Assembly (NCBI GenBank): GCA_902788555.1
Contig: CADAKQ010000013.1
Span: 1 to 64,000, forward strand
Length of the DNA: 64,000 nt
DNA from: an uncultured Lachnospiraceae bacterium
GTDB taxonomy: Bacteria > Bacillota > Clostridia > Lachnospirales > Lachnospiraceae
Direction of reading: 5' to 3'
In this document: piece by piece, positions 18,941-27,236 of the stretch
How positions within the stretch are numbered: the first letter of the stretch is position 1
Layout: each line of letters starts with the position of its first letter
The notes under the pieces: generated by a model
Told to the model about the DNA's origin: nothing
The model's input: only the letters and a program-made list of their open reading frames with translations
Databases searched by the model: none
Translations under genes and position numbers: made by a program

Positions 18941-19633
18941 ATGCTTAAAGAAAATCTTAAAAATGTTCAGGACAATATTGCAGAGGCTTGTATGAAGGTT
19001 AAAAGAAATCCGGAGGAAGTTACACTTGTAGCAGTCAGTAAAACAAAACCTTTATCGGACATTGAAGAGCTTATGACATACGGTGTGACAGAGTACGGAG
19101 AAAACAAAGTTCAGGAGCTTTGTGATAAATTTGAAAATGTATCAAAGCCTGTACATTGGCATCTTATAGGACATCTTCAAACCAATAAGGTTAAGTATAT
19201 TGTCGATAAGGCATGTCTTATACACTCCGTAGATTCCGTTCATCTTGCAAGAGAGATAGAAAAACAGGCAGAAAAAAAGAATGTAGTGGCAAATATTTTA
19301 ATTCAGGTCAACATAGCTCACGAGGAAACCAAGTTTGGAATTGACGAGAAAAACATATATGATATTCTTGATGAAATCAAGTCTTTTAAGCATATTAAGG
19401 TTAAAGGGTTAATGACAATAGCGCCTTTTGTTGAAAATCCCGAAGAAAACAGGGATTATTTTAGAAAAATGCACCAATTATTACTTGACATAAAATCAAA
19501 AAACATTGATAATATTGATATGAGTATTCTCTCCATGGGGATGACTAATGATTATATGGTAGCGATAGAAGAGGGTGCGACCATGGTACGTGTAGGAACG
19601 GGAATCTTCGGAGAGAGAAATTATAATATATAA
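18941..19633 (+). CDS. yggS: PLP homeostasis protein YggS/YlmE
   Basis: A single-domain alanine-racemase-fold protein that binds PLP and buffers its level, 230 aa. The PLP lysine is in V-A-V-S-K-T-K (about 31-37). H-W-H-L-I-G-H-L-Q-T-N-K and the C-terminal S-M-G-M-T-N-D-Y segment are diagnostic. AAGGTGGTG precedes the ATG. As in many Gram-positives it is directly upstream of sepF. Confidence 0.95.
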   Translation: MLKENLKNVQDNIAEACMKVKRNPEEVTLVAVSKTKPLSDIEELMTYGVTEYGENKVQELCDKFENVSKPVHWHLIGHLQTNKVKYIVDKACLIHSVDSVHLAREIEKQAEKKNVVANILIQVNIAHEETKFGIDEKNIYDILDEIKSFKHIKVKGLMTIAPFVENPEENRDYFRKMHQLLLDIKSKNIDNIDMSILSMGMTNDYMVAIEEGATMVRVGTGIFGERNYNI

Positions 19634-19672
19634 TAATGATATTAAAACATTATATGAGGAGATTATGTAATT

Positions 19673-20311
19673 ATGGCTAAAGATTCAAATAAAAGAAGTT
19701 TTTTGGATTTCTTTAAAATGAAGGATTTAGATGATGAAGATGAATTCGAAGATGATTTATTCGATGATGAAGATGAAGACGATGAGGATTTTGAAGTGTC
19801 AAAGCCGCAAAGAAATTCTTATGTAAAAAACAGACCTGTTGAAAAAACGCAGGCTTATTCCAGAAGCTCAGGATATACAGCTGCTTCATCAACAGCATCA
19901 AGAGTGTCACAGGGACAGCAAAGCACATATCAATCATCAAGACCTCAGGCAAGACCACAGAATAATAATCTTGTTGACTTCAATACCAACAAGCAGCAAA
20001 GATCAAATAATTATAAAGGTGGAAGTGAAGTGTACGTAATTAAACCACAAGAGATAAGTGAGTCACAAACAGTTGCAGATTTTCTTAATGCAGGAAAAAC
20101 AATAGTAATAAATATGGAAGGGCTTGAACTTGCCCCTGCACAGAGAATTATAGATTTTATAGGTGGTGCCTGTTATGCTATAGGCGGTTCTTTACAGGCT
20201 ATCTCAGCAAATATTTTTATAGCGGCTCCAAGCTCCATCGAAGTTTCCGGTGATTTAAGAGAAGAAATTTTAAATGAGACAACCGTTTCACCACAGCTTG
20301 GACAATACTAA
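19673..20311 (+). CDS. sepF: Cell division protein SepF
   Basis: Tethers FtsZ filaments to the membrane and aligns them at the septum. It is 212 aa with the usual three parts: a short N-terminal membrane-targeting helix (F-L-D-F-F-K-M), a variable linker, and the C-terminal SepF domain (about 122-205; V-Y-V-I-K-P through R-I-I-D-F-I-G-G-A-C-Y-A-I-G-G). The linker is striking for an Asp/Glu block at about 19-40 and a Q/S/R-rich part. GAGGAGA precedes the start by 10 bases. Confidence 0.95.
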   Translation: MAKDSNKRSFLDFFKMKDLDDEDEFEDDLFDDEDEDDEDFEVSKPQRNSYVKNRPVEKTQAYSRSSGYTAASSTASRVSQGQQSTYQSSRPQARPQNNNLVDFNTNKQQRSNNYKGGSEVYVIKPQEISESQTVADFLNAGKTIVINMEGLELAPAQRIIDFIGGACYAIGGSLQAISANIFIAAPSSIEVSGDLREEILNETTVSPQLGQY

Positions 20312-20367
20312 TATATTATATAATTTGAAGGTATTAATCTATATTATTACGGGGGATGATTGTAAAG

Positions 20368-21612
20368 ATGCTTACACCGGTAGATATTCAACAGAAAAAA
20401 TTCAGAACAGGCTTAGGATATGAGAAAAAGGATGTCAATGCTTTTTTTGATGTTGTTTCTGATTCTTATGAAAAGCTATATCGTTCAAATGCAGAGTTAA
20501 AGGAAAAGGTATTAACCTTAACAGACGGATTACAAAATTATAAATCCAAGGAAGCAGAGCTTGAAAAATCCATTATGATTGCAGAAAAAGATTCTGAGGA
20601 TACAAAATCAAAGGCTCAAAAGGAAGCTAAAAATATAGAACTTGAGGCTAAAAATAAAGCAAAAAATATTCTTGCTGATGCCAAAAAGGAGCTTGCTGAA
20701 ATAACAGAAAAAATTAATGAACTTGAAACTCAATATGCTGCTTATAAATCAAACTTTGTTTATTTTATGAAAAAGCAGTTTGAGCTTTTAGAAGAAGAGG
20801 ATTTTGATCCTAAATCATATATAGACGAAAGAGCTCTTAAAACACTTGGTGTTTCTGTTGGAAGCAGTAGCGGTGGCTCTTCTGATTTTGGTTCATTTAC
20901 CGGAGATCCGCAGATGAGAGATGAGTCTACATTGGGTGGTTTTAATGGCGGTGGCGGTTCTATGTCTATGAATCCTGAGGATAAAGTTAGTACAAGTGCT
21001 GTTTATACATCAAACTTAAGTGCCGGAGAAAATTTTGTAGATCCTTTTAACCCTGATGCAAACAAACAAAACGGAAGATATAATCCTTATGACGGTCGTA
21101 CTGTTACTGAAAAGAAGAAAGGTGAACCGGCGTTTACAGTAAATACTGATGGAATGGGAACGGGAAAATATTCTTCACGTTCTTCCTCAAAGAGCTCACA
21201 AACAAAGAAGAGTACTTCCCAGTCATCTGCAGGAACAAAAAAGACTGAGGAGAAAAAGCAGGAAAAAAAGCCTGAGCCTGCACCAAAGAGCGATGATAAA
21301 AAGGAAGCAGATGCTAAAATTAAGGATATTGTTAATTCCAAGCTAAGCGAGGATAAAGCAAAGGAATCGGCACAAGAAAAAAAAGAACCTAAAAAGCCTG
21401 TAGTAGATAATATTTTTACTTTTGAAAAGGATATTAAAAAGGAGTCACCTTCCGAATCAAAGGAAGAAAGCTCCGTTTCGGAAAATGAATCTGAAATTCC
21501 TACTGTCAATTTTGGTGAGGATGATGTAGAGGTTGAAGTAGAAACCGTTAAGGAAAGTAACCTTCTTGGTGATGGCGAAGATGACGATTCAGGCGATTTC
21601 GAATTTGTTTAA
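20368..21612 (+). CDS. divIVA: DivIVA-domain cell division/polarity protein
   Basis: A curvature-sensing coiled-coil protein that marks division sites and poles. The N-terminal DivIVA motif M-L-T-P-V-D-I-Q-Q-K-K-F with G-Y-E-K-K-D-V-N-A-F-F is clear, then a coiled coil to about 150. The remaining 260 residues are low complexity: a Gly/Ser-rich stretch, a Lys/Glu/Pro-rich stretch and an acidic end. An in-frame ATG at 20356 abuts GGGGG (20351-20355), so the ATG at 20368, which begins the conserved motif, is chosen (414 aa). At over twice the B. subtilis length it is a tailed DivIVA. It follows sepF. Confidence 0.9.
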   Translation: MLTPVDIQQKKFRTGLGYEKKDVNAFFDVVSDSYEKLYRSNAELKEKVLTLTDGLQNYKSKEAELEKSIMIAEKDSEDTKSKAQKEAKNIELEAKNKAKNILADAKKELAEITEKINELETQYAAYKSNFVYFMKKQFELLEEEDFDPKSYIDERALKTLGVSVGSSSGGSSDFGSFTGDPQMRDESTLGGFNGGGGSMSMNPEDKVSTSAVYTSNLSAGENFVDPFNPDANKQNGRYNPYDGRTVTEKKKGEPAFTVNTDGMGTGKYSSRSSSKSSQTKKSTSQSSAGTKKTEEKKQEKKPEPAPKSDDKKEADAKIKDIVNSKLSEDKAKESAQEKKEPKKPVVDNIFTFEKDIKKESPSESKEESSVSENESEIPTVNFGEDDVEVEVETVKESNLLGDGEDDDSGDFEFV

Positions 21613-21635
21613 TATATAAAATAGGAGAATGTAGT

Positions 21636-22745
21636 ATGTTAATAGAGGATATAACAGTTCATGTAGATAATAAACCTGTATATGACATCACATTCAATGA
21701 TTCTTATGATGGATTGGCTGATATTCTTAACAGACTTGGCTTTTCCGGTAAAAAAATATGTATAGTATCTGAAACTAATGTAGCATCCTTATATTTGGAT
21801 GCTATATTAATTTCATTAAACAATGAAGGAATTTTTAATAAAGTTACTACATTTATTTTTAATGCAGGAGAAGAAAATAAGAATCTTGATGTTGTAAGAG
21901 ATTTATATGAACGATTGATAACAGAAAAATTTGACAGAAATGACCTTTTAATTGCCTTAGGAGGCGGTGTTACGGGAGATTTGACCGGATTTGCGGCTGC
22001 AACATACCTTAGAGGTATCGACTTTGTTCAGATTCCTACAAGCCTATTATCACAGGTAGATTCAAGTATAGGCGGTAAGACAGGAGTGGATTTTTCCTCC
22101 TACAAAAATATGGTTGGAGCATTTCATATGCCACGCCTTGTATATATGAATCAAAATTCTTTAAAATCTCTTGATAAAAGACAGTTTATATCGGGTATGG
22201 GAGAGGTTTTAAAGCACGGTCTTATACTCGATGCAGGTTATTATACATGGATAAAAAATAACTTTAGTAAAATCATTACGCTGGATTATGATACTCTTTG
22301 CGAGCTTGTGCATAGAAGCTGTCTGATTAAGCGTATGGTTGTGGAAGAGGATCCTACCGAAAAAGGGAAAAGAGCATTACTAAATTTTGGTCACACACTC
22401 GGACATGCACTTGAAAAGTATATGAATTTTGAGCTTTTGCATGGCGAATGTGTACTTATAGGCTCTATACTTGCATCTTTAATTTCATATAATAAGGGAA
22501 ATATCGATAAAAATACCCTTACTGATATAATTACAACTATTAAAATGTTTGAAATTCCTGCTTTACCAAAGGATATTGATATTGATAAAATAATCGATTA
22601 TACAAGAAATGATAAGAAGGTTGTAGGCGATAAGATAAAATTTATACTTCTTAAGTCTATAGGTAATGCTTATATTGATATGGATGTTACAAAAGAGGAC
22701 ATGAGACAGGCATTTACGGATTATCTTGATCAATATAACATGTAA
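21636..22745 (+). CDS. aroB: 3-dehydroquinate synthase
   Basis: Second step of the shikimate pathway, turning DAHP into 3-dehydroquinate with NAD and a divalent metal. It is 369 aa. Motifs include G-G-G-V-T-G-D (NAD site), P-T-S-L-L-S-Q-V-D-S-S-I-G-G-K-T, and the metal ligands in G-E-V-L-K-H-G, L-N-F-G-H-T-L-G-H-A-L-E and L-H-G-E-C-V. AGGAG precedes the start. It stands alone among division and envelope genes; no other shikimate gene is in view. Confidence 0.96.
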   Translation: MLIEDITVHVDNKPVYDITFNDSYDGLADILNRLGFSGKKICIVSETNVASLYLDAILISLNNEGIFNKVTTFIFNAGEENKNLDVVRDLYERLITEKFDRNDLLIALGGGVTGDLTGFAAATYLRGIDFVQIPTSLLSQVDSSIGGKTGVDFSSYKNMVGAFHMPRLVYMNQNSLKSLDKRQFISGMGEVLKHGLILDAGYYTWIKNNFSKIITLDYDTLCELVHRSCLIKRMVVEEDPTEKGKRALLNFGHTLGHALEKYMNFELLHGECVLIGSILASLISYNKGNIDKNTLTDIITTIKMFEIPALPKDIDIDKIIDYTRNDKKVVGDKIKFILLKSIGNAYIDMDVTKEDMRQAFTDYLDQYNM

Positions 22746-22813
22746 AACTATTATCAATTTATTATTAAGGTAATATAAAAATTTATAAAATCAACGCAGA
22801 AAGCAATAAAATA

Positions 22814-23323
22814 ATGAAAGAAAAAAAATTAAAAATAATGATACTTCCAATTATAATTATAGCTTTACTTACATCCATCGACCAATTTACTAAATTTATC
22901 ATTAAAAGTAAATTCAGTCTGTATGAATCAAAGGAAGTAATAAAAAATATATTTGCAATAACTTATATTCAAAATAAAGGTGCTGCATGGGGAGTGATGC
23001 AGGGAAGAAGAATTTTCTTTTTAATTCTGACTTTCTTTGTGCTAATTGGCTGTTTTTATATTCTATATAATATAGTTGATAACCGTAAATATATTATGTC
23101 AACTATCTGCATAACAGCATTAATATCAGGTGCGCTTGGCAATATGATTGACAGATTTAAGTATGGTTATGTTGTCGATTTCTTTGATTTTAAATTAATT
23201 GATTTTCCTGTATTCAATGTCGCAGATATTTATGTAACTTTAAGTATGTTCGCAATTCTTTTTCTTATGATTTTTATTTATAAGGAAGAGGATTTTGATG
23301 AAATTTTAGGTAAGAAACGCTGA
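22814..23323 (+). CDS. lspA: Lipoprotein signal peptidase (signal peptidase II)
   Basis: Cleaves signal peptides from prolipoproteins after diacylglyceryl transfer. It is 169 aa with four membrane helices. The catalytic aspartates are D113 in G-N-M-I-D-R and D138 in F-N-V-A-D. N-K-G-A-A-W-G is also conserved. The ribosome site is weak. It is directly upstream of rluD, the common Firmicutes pairing. The DUF3048 lipoprotein at 37618-38709 is one local substrate candidate. Confidence 0.95.
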   Translation: MKEKKLKIMILPIIIIALLTSIDQFTKFIIKSKFSLYESKEVIKNIFAITYIQNKGAAWGVMQGRRIFFLILTFFVLIGCFYILYNIVDNRKYIMSTICITALISGALGNMIDRFKYGYVVDFFDFKLIDFPVFNVADIYVTLSMFAILFLMIFIYKEEDFDEILGKKR

Positions 23324-23324
23324 T

Positions 23325-24260
23325 ATGGAAGATTTAAGAATAATAGCTGATGAGAATTATAATGAAGTATTAGGCATCAGAATTGATAAATTTCTTTCTG
23401 AAGAGCTTAACGAGCTTTCAAGGGCATATATTCAAAAATTAATTGAAGATGACTTTATATCGGTCAATTCTATGCCGGTTAAAGCAAATTATAAGATAAA
23501 ATCCGGTGATATAATCGATATAGATATTCCTGAGCCGGAAATAATCGAAATTGTTCCAATGGATATTCCCATTAATATTATATATGAGGATAAAGATATA
23601 ATTGTAGTGGATAAACCAAAGGGTATGGTTGTTCATCCTGCACCGGGACACTATGATGATACACTTGTAAACGCACTTATGTATCATTGTAAAGATTTAT
23701 CGACCATAAATGGCGTTATGAGACCGGGAATTGTCCACAGAATCGATATGGATACTTCAGGTCTTTTGGTTGTTTGTAAAAATGACATTTCCCATAGGAT
23801 TATGGCTGATAAATTCAAAATTCACGATATAAACAGAATTTATACAGCGATTTGCCATAATCATTTTAACGAAGCTGACGGTACAATCGATAAACCTATT
23901 GCAAGACATAAAACAGACCGTAAAAAGATGGCGATTGATCCAAAGGGCAGAAGAGCCGTTACTCATTATCATGTAATCAAAAATCTTAAGGATAATATGT
24001 CCTTAATCGAATGTAAGCTTGAAACCGGACGTACACATCAGATAAGGGTTCATATGGCGAGTATCAATCATCCGTTGCTTGGCGATGAAGTATACGGAAC
24101 CAAATCAAAAAAATTTAATTTAAACGGTCAGGTTTTACATGCAGGAGTTCTTGGATTTAATCATCCGATAACAAATGAATATATGGAATTCAAATCAGAG
24201 CTTCCGGAATACTTTAATAAAATTTTAAATGTGCTTGATGATGCATTATCAAACGCATAA
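23325..24260 (+). CDS. rluD: Large-subunit rRNA pseudouridine synthase, RluD family
   Basis: Isomerises uridines in 23S rRNA. It is 311 aa with an N-terminal S4 RNA-binding domain (about 16-75) and an RluA-type catalytic domain. The catalytic Asp is D141 in H-R-I-D-M-D-T-S-G. R-T-H-Q-I-R-V-H is also conserved. The start is one base past the lspA stop, so the pair is coupled. Its last codons form part of the terminator stem. Assignment to RluD rather than RluC or RluA rests on the S4 domain and context. Confidence 0.9.
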   Translation: MEDLRIIADENYNEVLGIRIDKFLSEELNELSRAYIQKLIEDDFISVNSMPVKANYKIKSGDIIDIDIPEPEIIEIVPMDIPINIIYEDKDIIVVDKPKGMVVHPAPGHYDDTLVNALMYHCKDLSTINGVMRPGIVHRIDMDTSGLLVVCKNDISHRIMADKFKIHDINRIYTAICHNHFNEADGTIDKPIARHKTDRKKMAIDPKGRRAVTHYHVIKNLKDNMSLIECKLETGRTHQIRVHMASINHPLLGDEVYGTKSKKFNLNGQVLHAGVLGFNHPITNEYMEFKSELPEYFNKILNVLDDALSNA

Positions 24261-24294
24261 CACAAAATCATAAAAATGTGTTATGCGTATTTTT
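24253..24294 (+). terminator. Strong terminator overlapping the rluD stop
   Basis: Perfect 12-bp arms (24253-24264 ACGCATAACACA with 24277-24288) enclose a 12-nt A-rich loop and are followed by ATTTTT. The left arm includes the rluD stop codon. It ends the long plus-strand run. Confidence 0.92.
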
Positions 24295-24336
24295 AATCAA
24301 AGACATAAAAAAAGTTAGATTTTATGCGGATTTTCC

Positions 24337-24365
24337 TTGACAAGAGGAGTGCAATATGATATATT
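24337..24365 (+). promoter_or_regulatory. Consensus promoter of the Xer recombinase gene
   Basis: TTGACA (24337-24342), exactly 17 bp, then TATATT (24360-24365). Transcription would begin near 24372, giving a leader of about 125 nt that contains the dif-like site and the TGCATGA repeats. It shows that the recombinase is expressed independently of rluD. Confidence 0.85.
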
Positions 24366-24379
24366 AAAAGTAATCCAAT

Positions 24380-24407
24380 TATTCGCAAAACTCAGGTTTT
24401 ACGAAAA
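24380..24407. other. Candidate dif-like recombination site
   Basis: A 28-bp site with two 11-bp arms (24380-24390 TATTCGCAAAA and 24397-24407 TTTTACGAAAA) around a 6-bp centre CTCAGG. The arms are inverted repeats of each other from 24382 to 24405 with one mismatch. This is the layout of a Xer core site. In streptococci and lactococci the single recombinase XerS has its dif site right next to its gene, as here. A hairpin in the transcript leader is the alternative reading. Confidence 0.45.
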
Positions 24408-24496
24408 GATATGCATGATAATATGCGAAGTAGTGAGCAAACTTGTTTACGAGCTGTTGCATGAAAATATGCATGAAAACCAAGGAGGTACTCTTT

Positions 24497-25546
24497 ATGG
24501 CTGAATTAACATATCAACAACAAATCGACATGCAAAATATAGATTTAATCAGAAATATATCCAAGGAGCTACCGGATTATATGCGTCATTTCTTTCGCTC
24601 AATCCAACAAAGCAAATCCTCACGTACCAGACTTGGTTACGCACGTGACATAAAAAACTTTTTTGAATATATTGTTGAGGCTTATACGGACGCACCTTTA
24701 AATTCGCCCAAGGATGTTACTTTGGATATTCTTTCGTCCATAAATGCGATTTTCATTGAGGATTATGAGGATTATCTTCAAAAGTACTCTAAAAACGGCC
24801 GGATTTACACTAACGATAAAGCTTCAATTAAGCGTAAATTATGCTCTCTTAGTGTTATGTATACCTATTTTTATAAAAATGACATGGTTTCCGGCAATCC
24901 TATCAATAAAATCGAGCGTCCGCGTCTTAAAGATAAACAAATCACCCGTATGGACTATGATGAGGTTGCAAACTTCCTTGATACTGTCGAATACGGCGTT
25001 AATTTGACCGATAAGCAATTACAATATCATGGTAAGGCTAAAAATCGCGATTTGGCGCTTTTAACGCTTATGTTAAGTACAGGTATCCGTATATCCGAAT
25101 GTGTAGGTTTAAACATAAATGATGTTGATTTTAAGAATATGTGCATAAAGGTTACCCGAAAAGGTGGCAAGGAAGCTCTTGTTTATTTTAGTGATGAAGC
25201 TGCCGGGCCTCTTAGCGTGTATATTGATGAAAGAAAGAAAATCGATGCCGTTTCAGGTCACGAAAATGCTCTTTTCCTGTCTTCTCAAAGAAAACGAATC
25301 AGTGTCCGTACCGTTGAAAATATGGTTAAAAAATATGCTCAGTCTTCGGTTCCTTTAAAGCATATTACACCGCATAAGCTTAGAAGCACCTACGGAACCA
25401 ATCTATACCGCGAAACCGACGACATCTACCTGGTTGCCGATGTTTTAGGCCATAGCGACGTAAATACAACCAGAAAACACTATGCCGATATGGATGATGA
25501 CCGTAAACGCCGTGCAAGGAATAAGGTTACTCTCAGGGAAAGTTGA
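24497..25546 (+). CDS. Xer-type tyrosine recombinase, XerS-like
   Basis: A site-specific recombinase of 349 aa. The SAM-like N-terminal core-binding domain spans about 30-130. The catalytic residues are R198 (G-I-R-I-S-E), a lysine in T-R-K-G-G-K, H293-x-x-R296, H319 (L-G-H-S-D) and nucleophile Y329 (R-K-H-Y). Nothing marks it as a phage integrase: no excisionase gene, no tRNA and no cargo genes. The length and the N-terminal P-D-Y-M-R-H-F-F pattern recall the single-recombinase XerS type that resolves chromosome dimers. The frame opens at 24443, but CAAGGAGG at 24481-24488 fixes ATG 24497. Confidence 0.85.
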   Translation: MAELTYQQQIDMQNIDLIRNISKELPDYMRHFFRSIQQSKSSRTRLGYARDIKNFFEYIVEAYTDAPLNSPKDVTLDILSSINAIFIEDYEDYLQKYSKNGRIYTNDKASIKRKLCSLSVMYTYFYKNDMVSGNPINKIERPRLKDKQITRMDYDEVANFLDTVEYGVNLTDKQLQYHGKAKNRDLALLTLMLSTGIRISECVGLNINDVDFKNMCIKVTRKGGKEALVYFSDEAAGPLSVYIDERKKIDAVSGHENALFLSSQRKRISVRTVENMVKKYAQSSVPLKHITPHKLRSTYGTNLYRETDDIYLVADVLGHSDVNTTRKHYADMDDDRKRRARNKVTLRES

Positions 25547-25610
25547 ATTATCTTTATAAATATTACCATAATAATATTATGTAAACAAATTTATAATTAC
25601 TAAAATTATA

Positions 25611-25645
25611 AGGGAATATTCTTAAATAAATTAAGATTATTCCCT
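25611..25645. terminator. Bidirectional hairpin between converging genes
   Basis: AGGGAATA (25611-25618) pairs with TATTCCCT (25638-25645), and TCTTAA (25620-25625) with TTAAGA (25631-25636), with one T-T mismatch between. It lies between the recombinase stop and the HEPN stop and can serve both. No long T-tract is adjacent. Confidence 0.6.
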
Positions 25646-25649
25646 ATAT

Positions 25650-26069
25650 TTAATCTATATTAATTAAATATTTTTTTATTGTATCATAAAACAATTCAGC
25701 GTTAGAAACCTGTTCAGTAACGTCTTGCTTGGAAATAACAGTAAAGTCTCCGTAATCGCTATCACTTCTAACTGTCAAGGCGTCTCCTATTATTTCTGAA
25801 AAAGATTTGTCAAAAACTCCGGTTTTTATATATTTTTCTCTGAAATACGAAACATTTCCTGAATGTCTTTTAAATTCTACACCATCTAATGCTAGTATGC
25901 TTCGAATTGAATGGAAAATACAATAATATGCTCTATTTGTTGCATCTTCATATAATTCATGTTCCAATAATGTTTTTGCAGCCTGTAAACAATTTTTTGC
26001 TTTTTCTAAACGGTATTTTGATAAATCTTTTTTAGTATTTATATTATTAACATCATCAGCGCTGTTCAT
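25650..26069 (-). CDS. HEPN-domain protein of a nucleotidyltransferase pair
   Basis: A 139-aa helical HEPN protein encoded with a minimal nucleotidyltransferase, as in HI0074/HI0073-type and HepT/MntA-type pairs. The core A-Y-Y-C-I-F-H-S-I-R helix is at 47-56 and the conserved Arg is R101. The following residues are S-D-S-D-Y106, so the catalytic R-x4-6-H of RNase HEPN toxins is missing its histidine; a Tyr takes that place. It may thus be a non-nucleolytic HEPN. The frame opens at 26096, but GGGTGG fixes the start at 26069, overlapping the partner gene by 14 bp. Confidence 0.8.
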   Translation of the reverse strand: MNSADDVNNINTKKDLSKYRLEKAKNCLQAAKTLLEHELYEDATNRAYYCIFHSIRSILALDGVEFKRHSGNVSYFREKYIKTGVFDKSFSEIIGDALTVRSDSDYGDFTVISKQDVTEQVSNAELFYDTIKKYLINID

Positions 26070-26394
26070 ATAATACCACCCCGTCTTTCTGAACATTTTG
26101 GTAAAATGGCAAGATACTCATTTTGCTGTAAAATGTATCTTTATCATTCACAATTAGCGTTACAGTTACATTGTTTTCCAAACTTGCATCACTTGATACT
26201 GTTGAAAGACATTTTCTGTATTTAGGCAAATCAACTCTCGGACAATTTAACAAAAACATAATATCCACATCTGAATCATCTTCATAATCACCTCTTGCAT
26301 ATGAACCAAAAAGTATAATTTTGAAAATTATATCTCCTAAAGAATCAATGCCTTTTTTTACTACATCTTTTTTTAAAACTTCTATATCTGCCAT
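26056..26394 (-). CDS. Minimal nucleotidyltransferase (MNT) partner of HEPN
   Basis: A 112-aa pol-beta-type nucleotidyltransferase. G-S-Y-A-R-G and S-D-V-D-I (about 28-43) give the GS...DxD catalytic signature. In characterised HEPN/MNT modules the MNT protein is the antitoxin and adds AMP to its HEPN partner. AAGGTGGTGA precedes the ATG, and the gene has its own promoter. It is translated first and overlaps the HEPN gene. Whether this pair is a toxin-antitoxin or a housekeeping enzyme cannot be read from sequence. Confidence 0.82.
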   Translation of the reverse strand: MADIEVLKKDVVKKGIDSLGDIIFKIILFGSYARGDYEDDSDVDIMFLLNCPRVDLPKYRKCLSTVSSDASLENNVTVTLIVNDKDTFYSKMSILPFYQNVQKDGVVLYEQR

Positions 26395-26424
26395 TTTATC
26401 ACCACCTTTTGTTATATTATAATT

Positions 26425-26453
26425 AGTATAGCTTAAATATAAGGAAATATCAA
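26425..26453 (-). promoter_or_regulatory. Promoter of the MNT-HEPN operon
   Basis: On the minus strand TTGATA (26448-26453), 17 bp, TATACT (26425-26430). Both boxes match consensus at 5 of 6 or nearly so. The start is expected near 26418, about 24 nt before the MNT ATG. Confidence 0.75.
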
Positions 26454-26505
26454 TTATTAAGCTCCATTGATGCTTATTATTACAATTTCTATATTATATT
26501 CCTCA

Positions 26506-27075
26506 TCATAAATATTTAATTGTACATCTTGATTTTTCTATTTTATCCAAAATATTAATTAATATTTCTGAATCATTTGGCAATCTTTTTTTTAGTAGGT
26601 TCCAACCGACAATCTGTAATTCATTTGGAAAAATAACATCATATATCAAATCATTAACTGCATCCCAATTATCCCCACAAAACAAAGGAAAATCTAACTT
26701 TTTCTTAAATACTTTTATCAAATCAGTCTGAGTAAATATATTATTACAATCAATCGTTATTAATTTATTCTTTTTATATTTGTTTTTCAATAATTTTGTA
26801 ATAGAATCATATTTGTTTGTTTCAATAATTTTTTCGACATATGCATCGTTTATCTTTTGATATTGTGGCAAATAATTTTTTCTAATATAATCACTTAAAA
26901 CCCTATGTAAATGGATAATATCTTTTTTTGAATTATAATCAATACTAACTAATTCATTAAAAGTATCTTCATCAAATTCATTCTCAAAAATGTCTATATT
27001 ATCATATAATATTTTTTCAAAATCATTAATACTTATATACCCCTTTAAAAACAAACAAATTATTTCTATATGCAT
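26506..27075 (-). CDS. Barstar-like immunity protein with N-terminal extension
   Basis: A 189-aa protein. The last 95 residues match the barstar fold: an I-D-C-N beta strand, then D-F-P-L-F-C-G-D-N-W-D-A-V-N-D-L-I, which is the barnase-inhibitor signature. The first 85 residues form an unrecognised helical acidic domain seen with some immunity proteins. Barstars bind and block secreted RNases. No barnase-like nuclease is in the window, so it looks like an orphan immunity gene. The gene is very AT-rich and has AAGGAG before the ATG. It sits beside the HEPN/MNT pair but has its own promoter. Confidence 0.75.
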   Translation of the reverse strand: MHIEIICLFLKGYISINDFEKILYDNIDIFENEFDEDTFNELVSIDYNSKKDIIHLHRVLSDYIRKNYLPQYQKINDAYVEKIIETNKYDSITKLLKNKYKKNKLITIDCNNIFTQTDLIKVFKKKLDFPLFCGDNWDAVNDLIYDVIFPNELQIVGWNLLKKRLPNDSEILINILDKIEKSRCTIKYL

Positions 27076-27116
27076 AACTGCTCCTTTTTTATTTTCTCAT
27101 ATAATATCTTAAAACA

Positions 27117-27125
27117 ATTATAACA
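27117..27125 (-). promoter_or_regulatory. Extended -10 promoter of the barstar-like gene
   Basis: TGTTATAAT on the minus strand, a perfect extended -10, starts transcription near 27110, about 35 nt before the ATG. No good -35 is seen at the proper distance. Confidence 0.55.
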
Positions 27126-27166
27126 CTAAAATAATAATTAAATATATAGTTTTTTAAAGAAAATAA

Positions 27167-27175
27167 TGTTATAAT
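27167..27175 (+). promoter_or_regulatory. Extended -10 promoter of the cytidylate-kinase-like gene
   Basis: TGTTATAAT on the plus strand gives a start near 27182 and a 55-nt leader. It mirrors the divergent extended -10 at 27117-27125, with 41 bp between the two, so both genes may share control. Confidence 0.55.
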
Positions 27176-27236
27176 ATTTATATGAAATTTCTGAAGGTAT
27201 TTATTTTCTTTTTAACATCAAAAGGAGGGCTATTTT

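Noticed and set aside
21087-21509. 140-codon minus-strand frame inside divIVA
   Set aside because: It is a by-product of the low-complexity Lys/Glu/Ser codons on the other strand; no ribosome site or homology pattern.
24497-25546. Phage or element integrase at the recombinase locus
   Set aside because: No excisionase, no tRNA attachment site, no cargo and no direct repeats flank it; length and context fit a Xer protein better.
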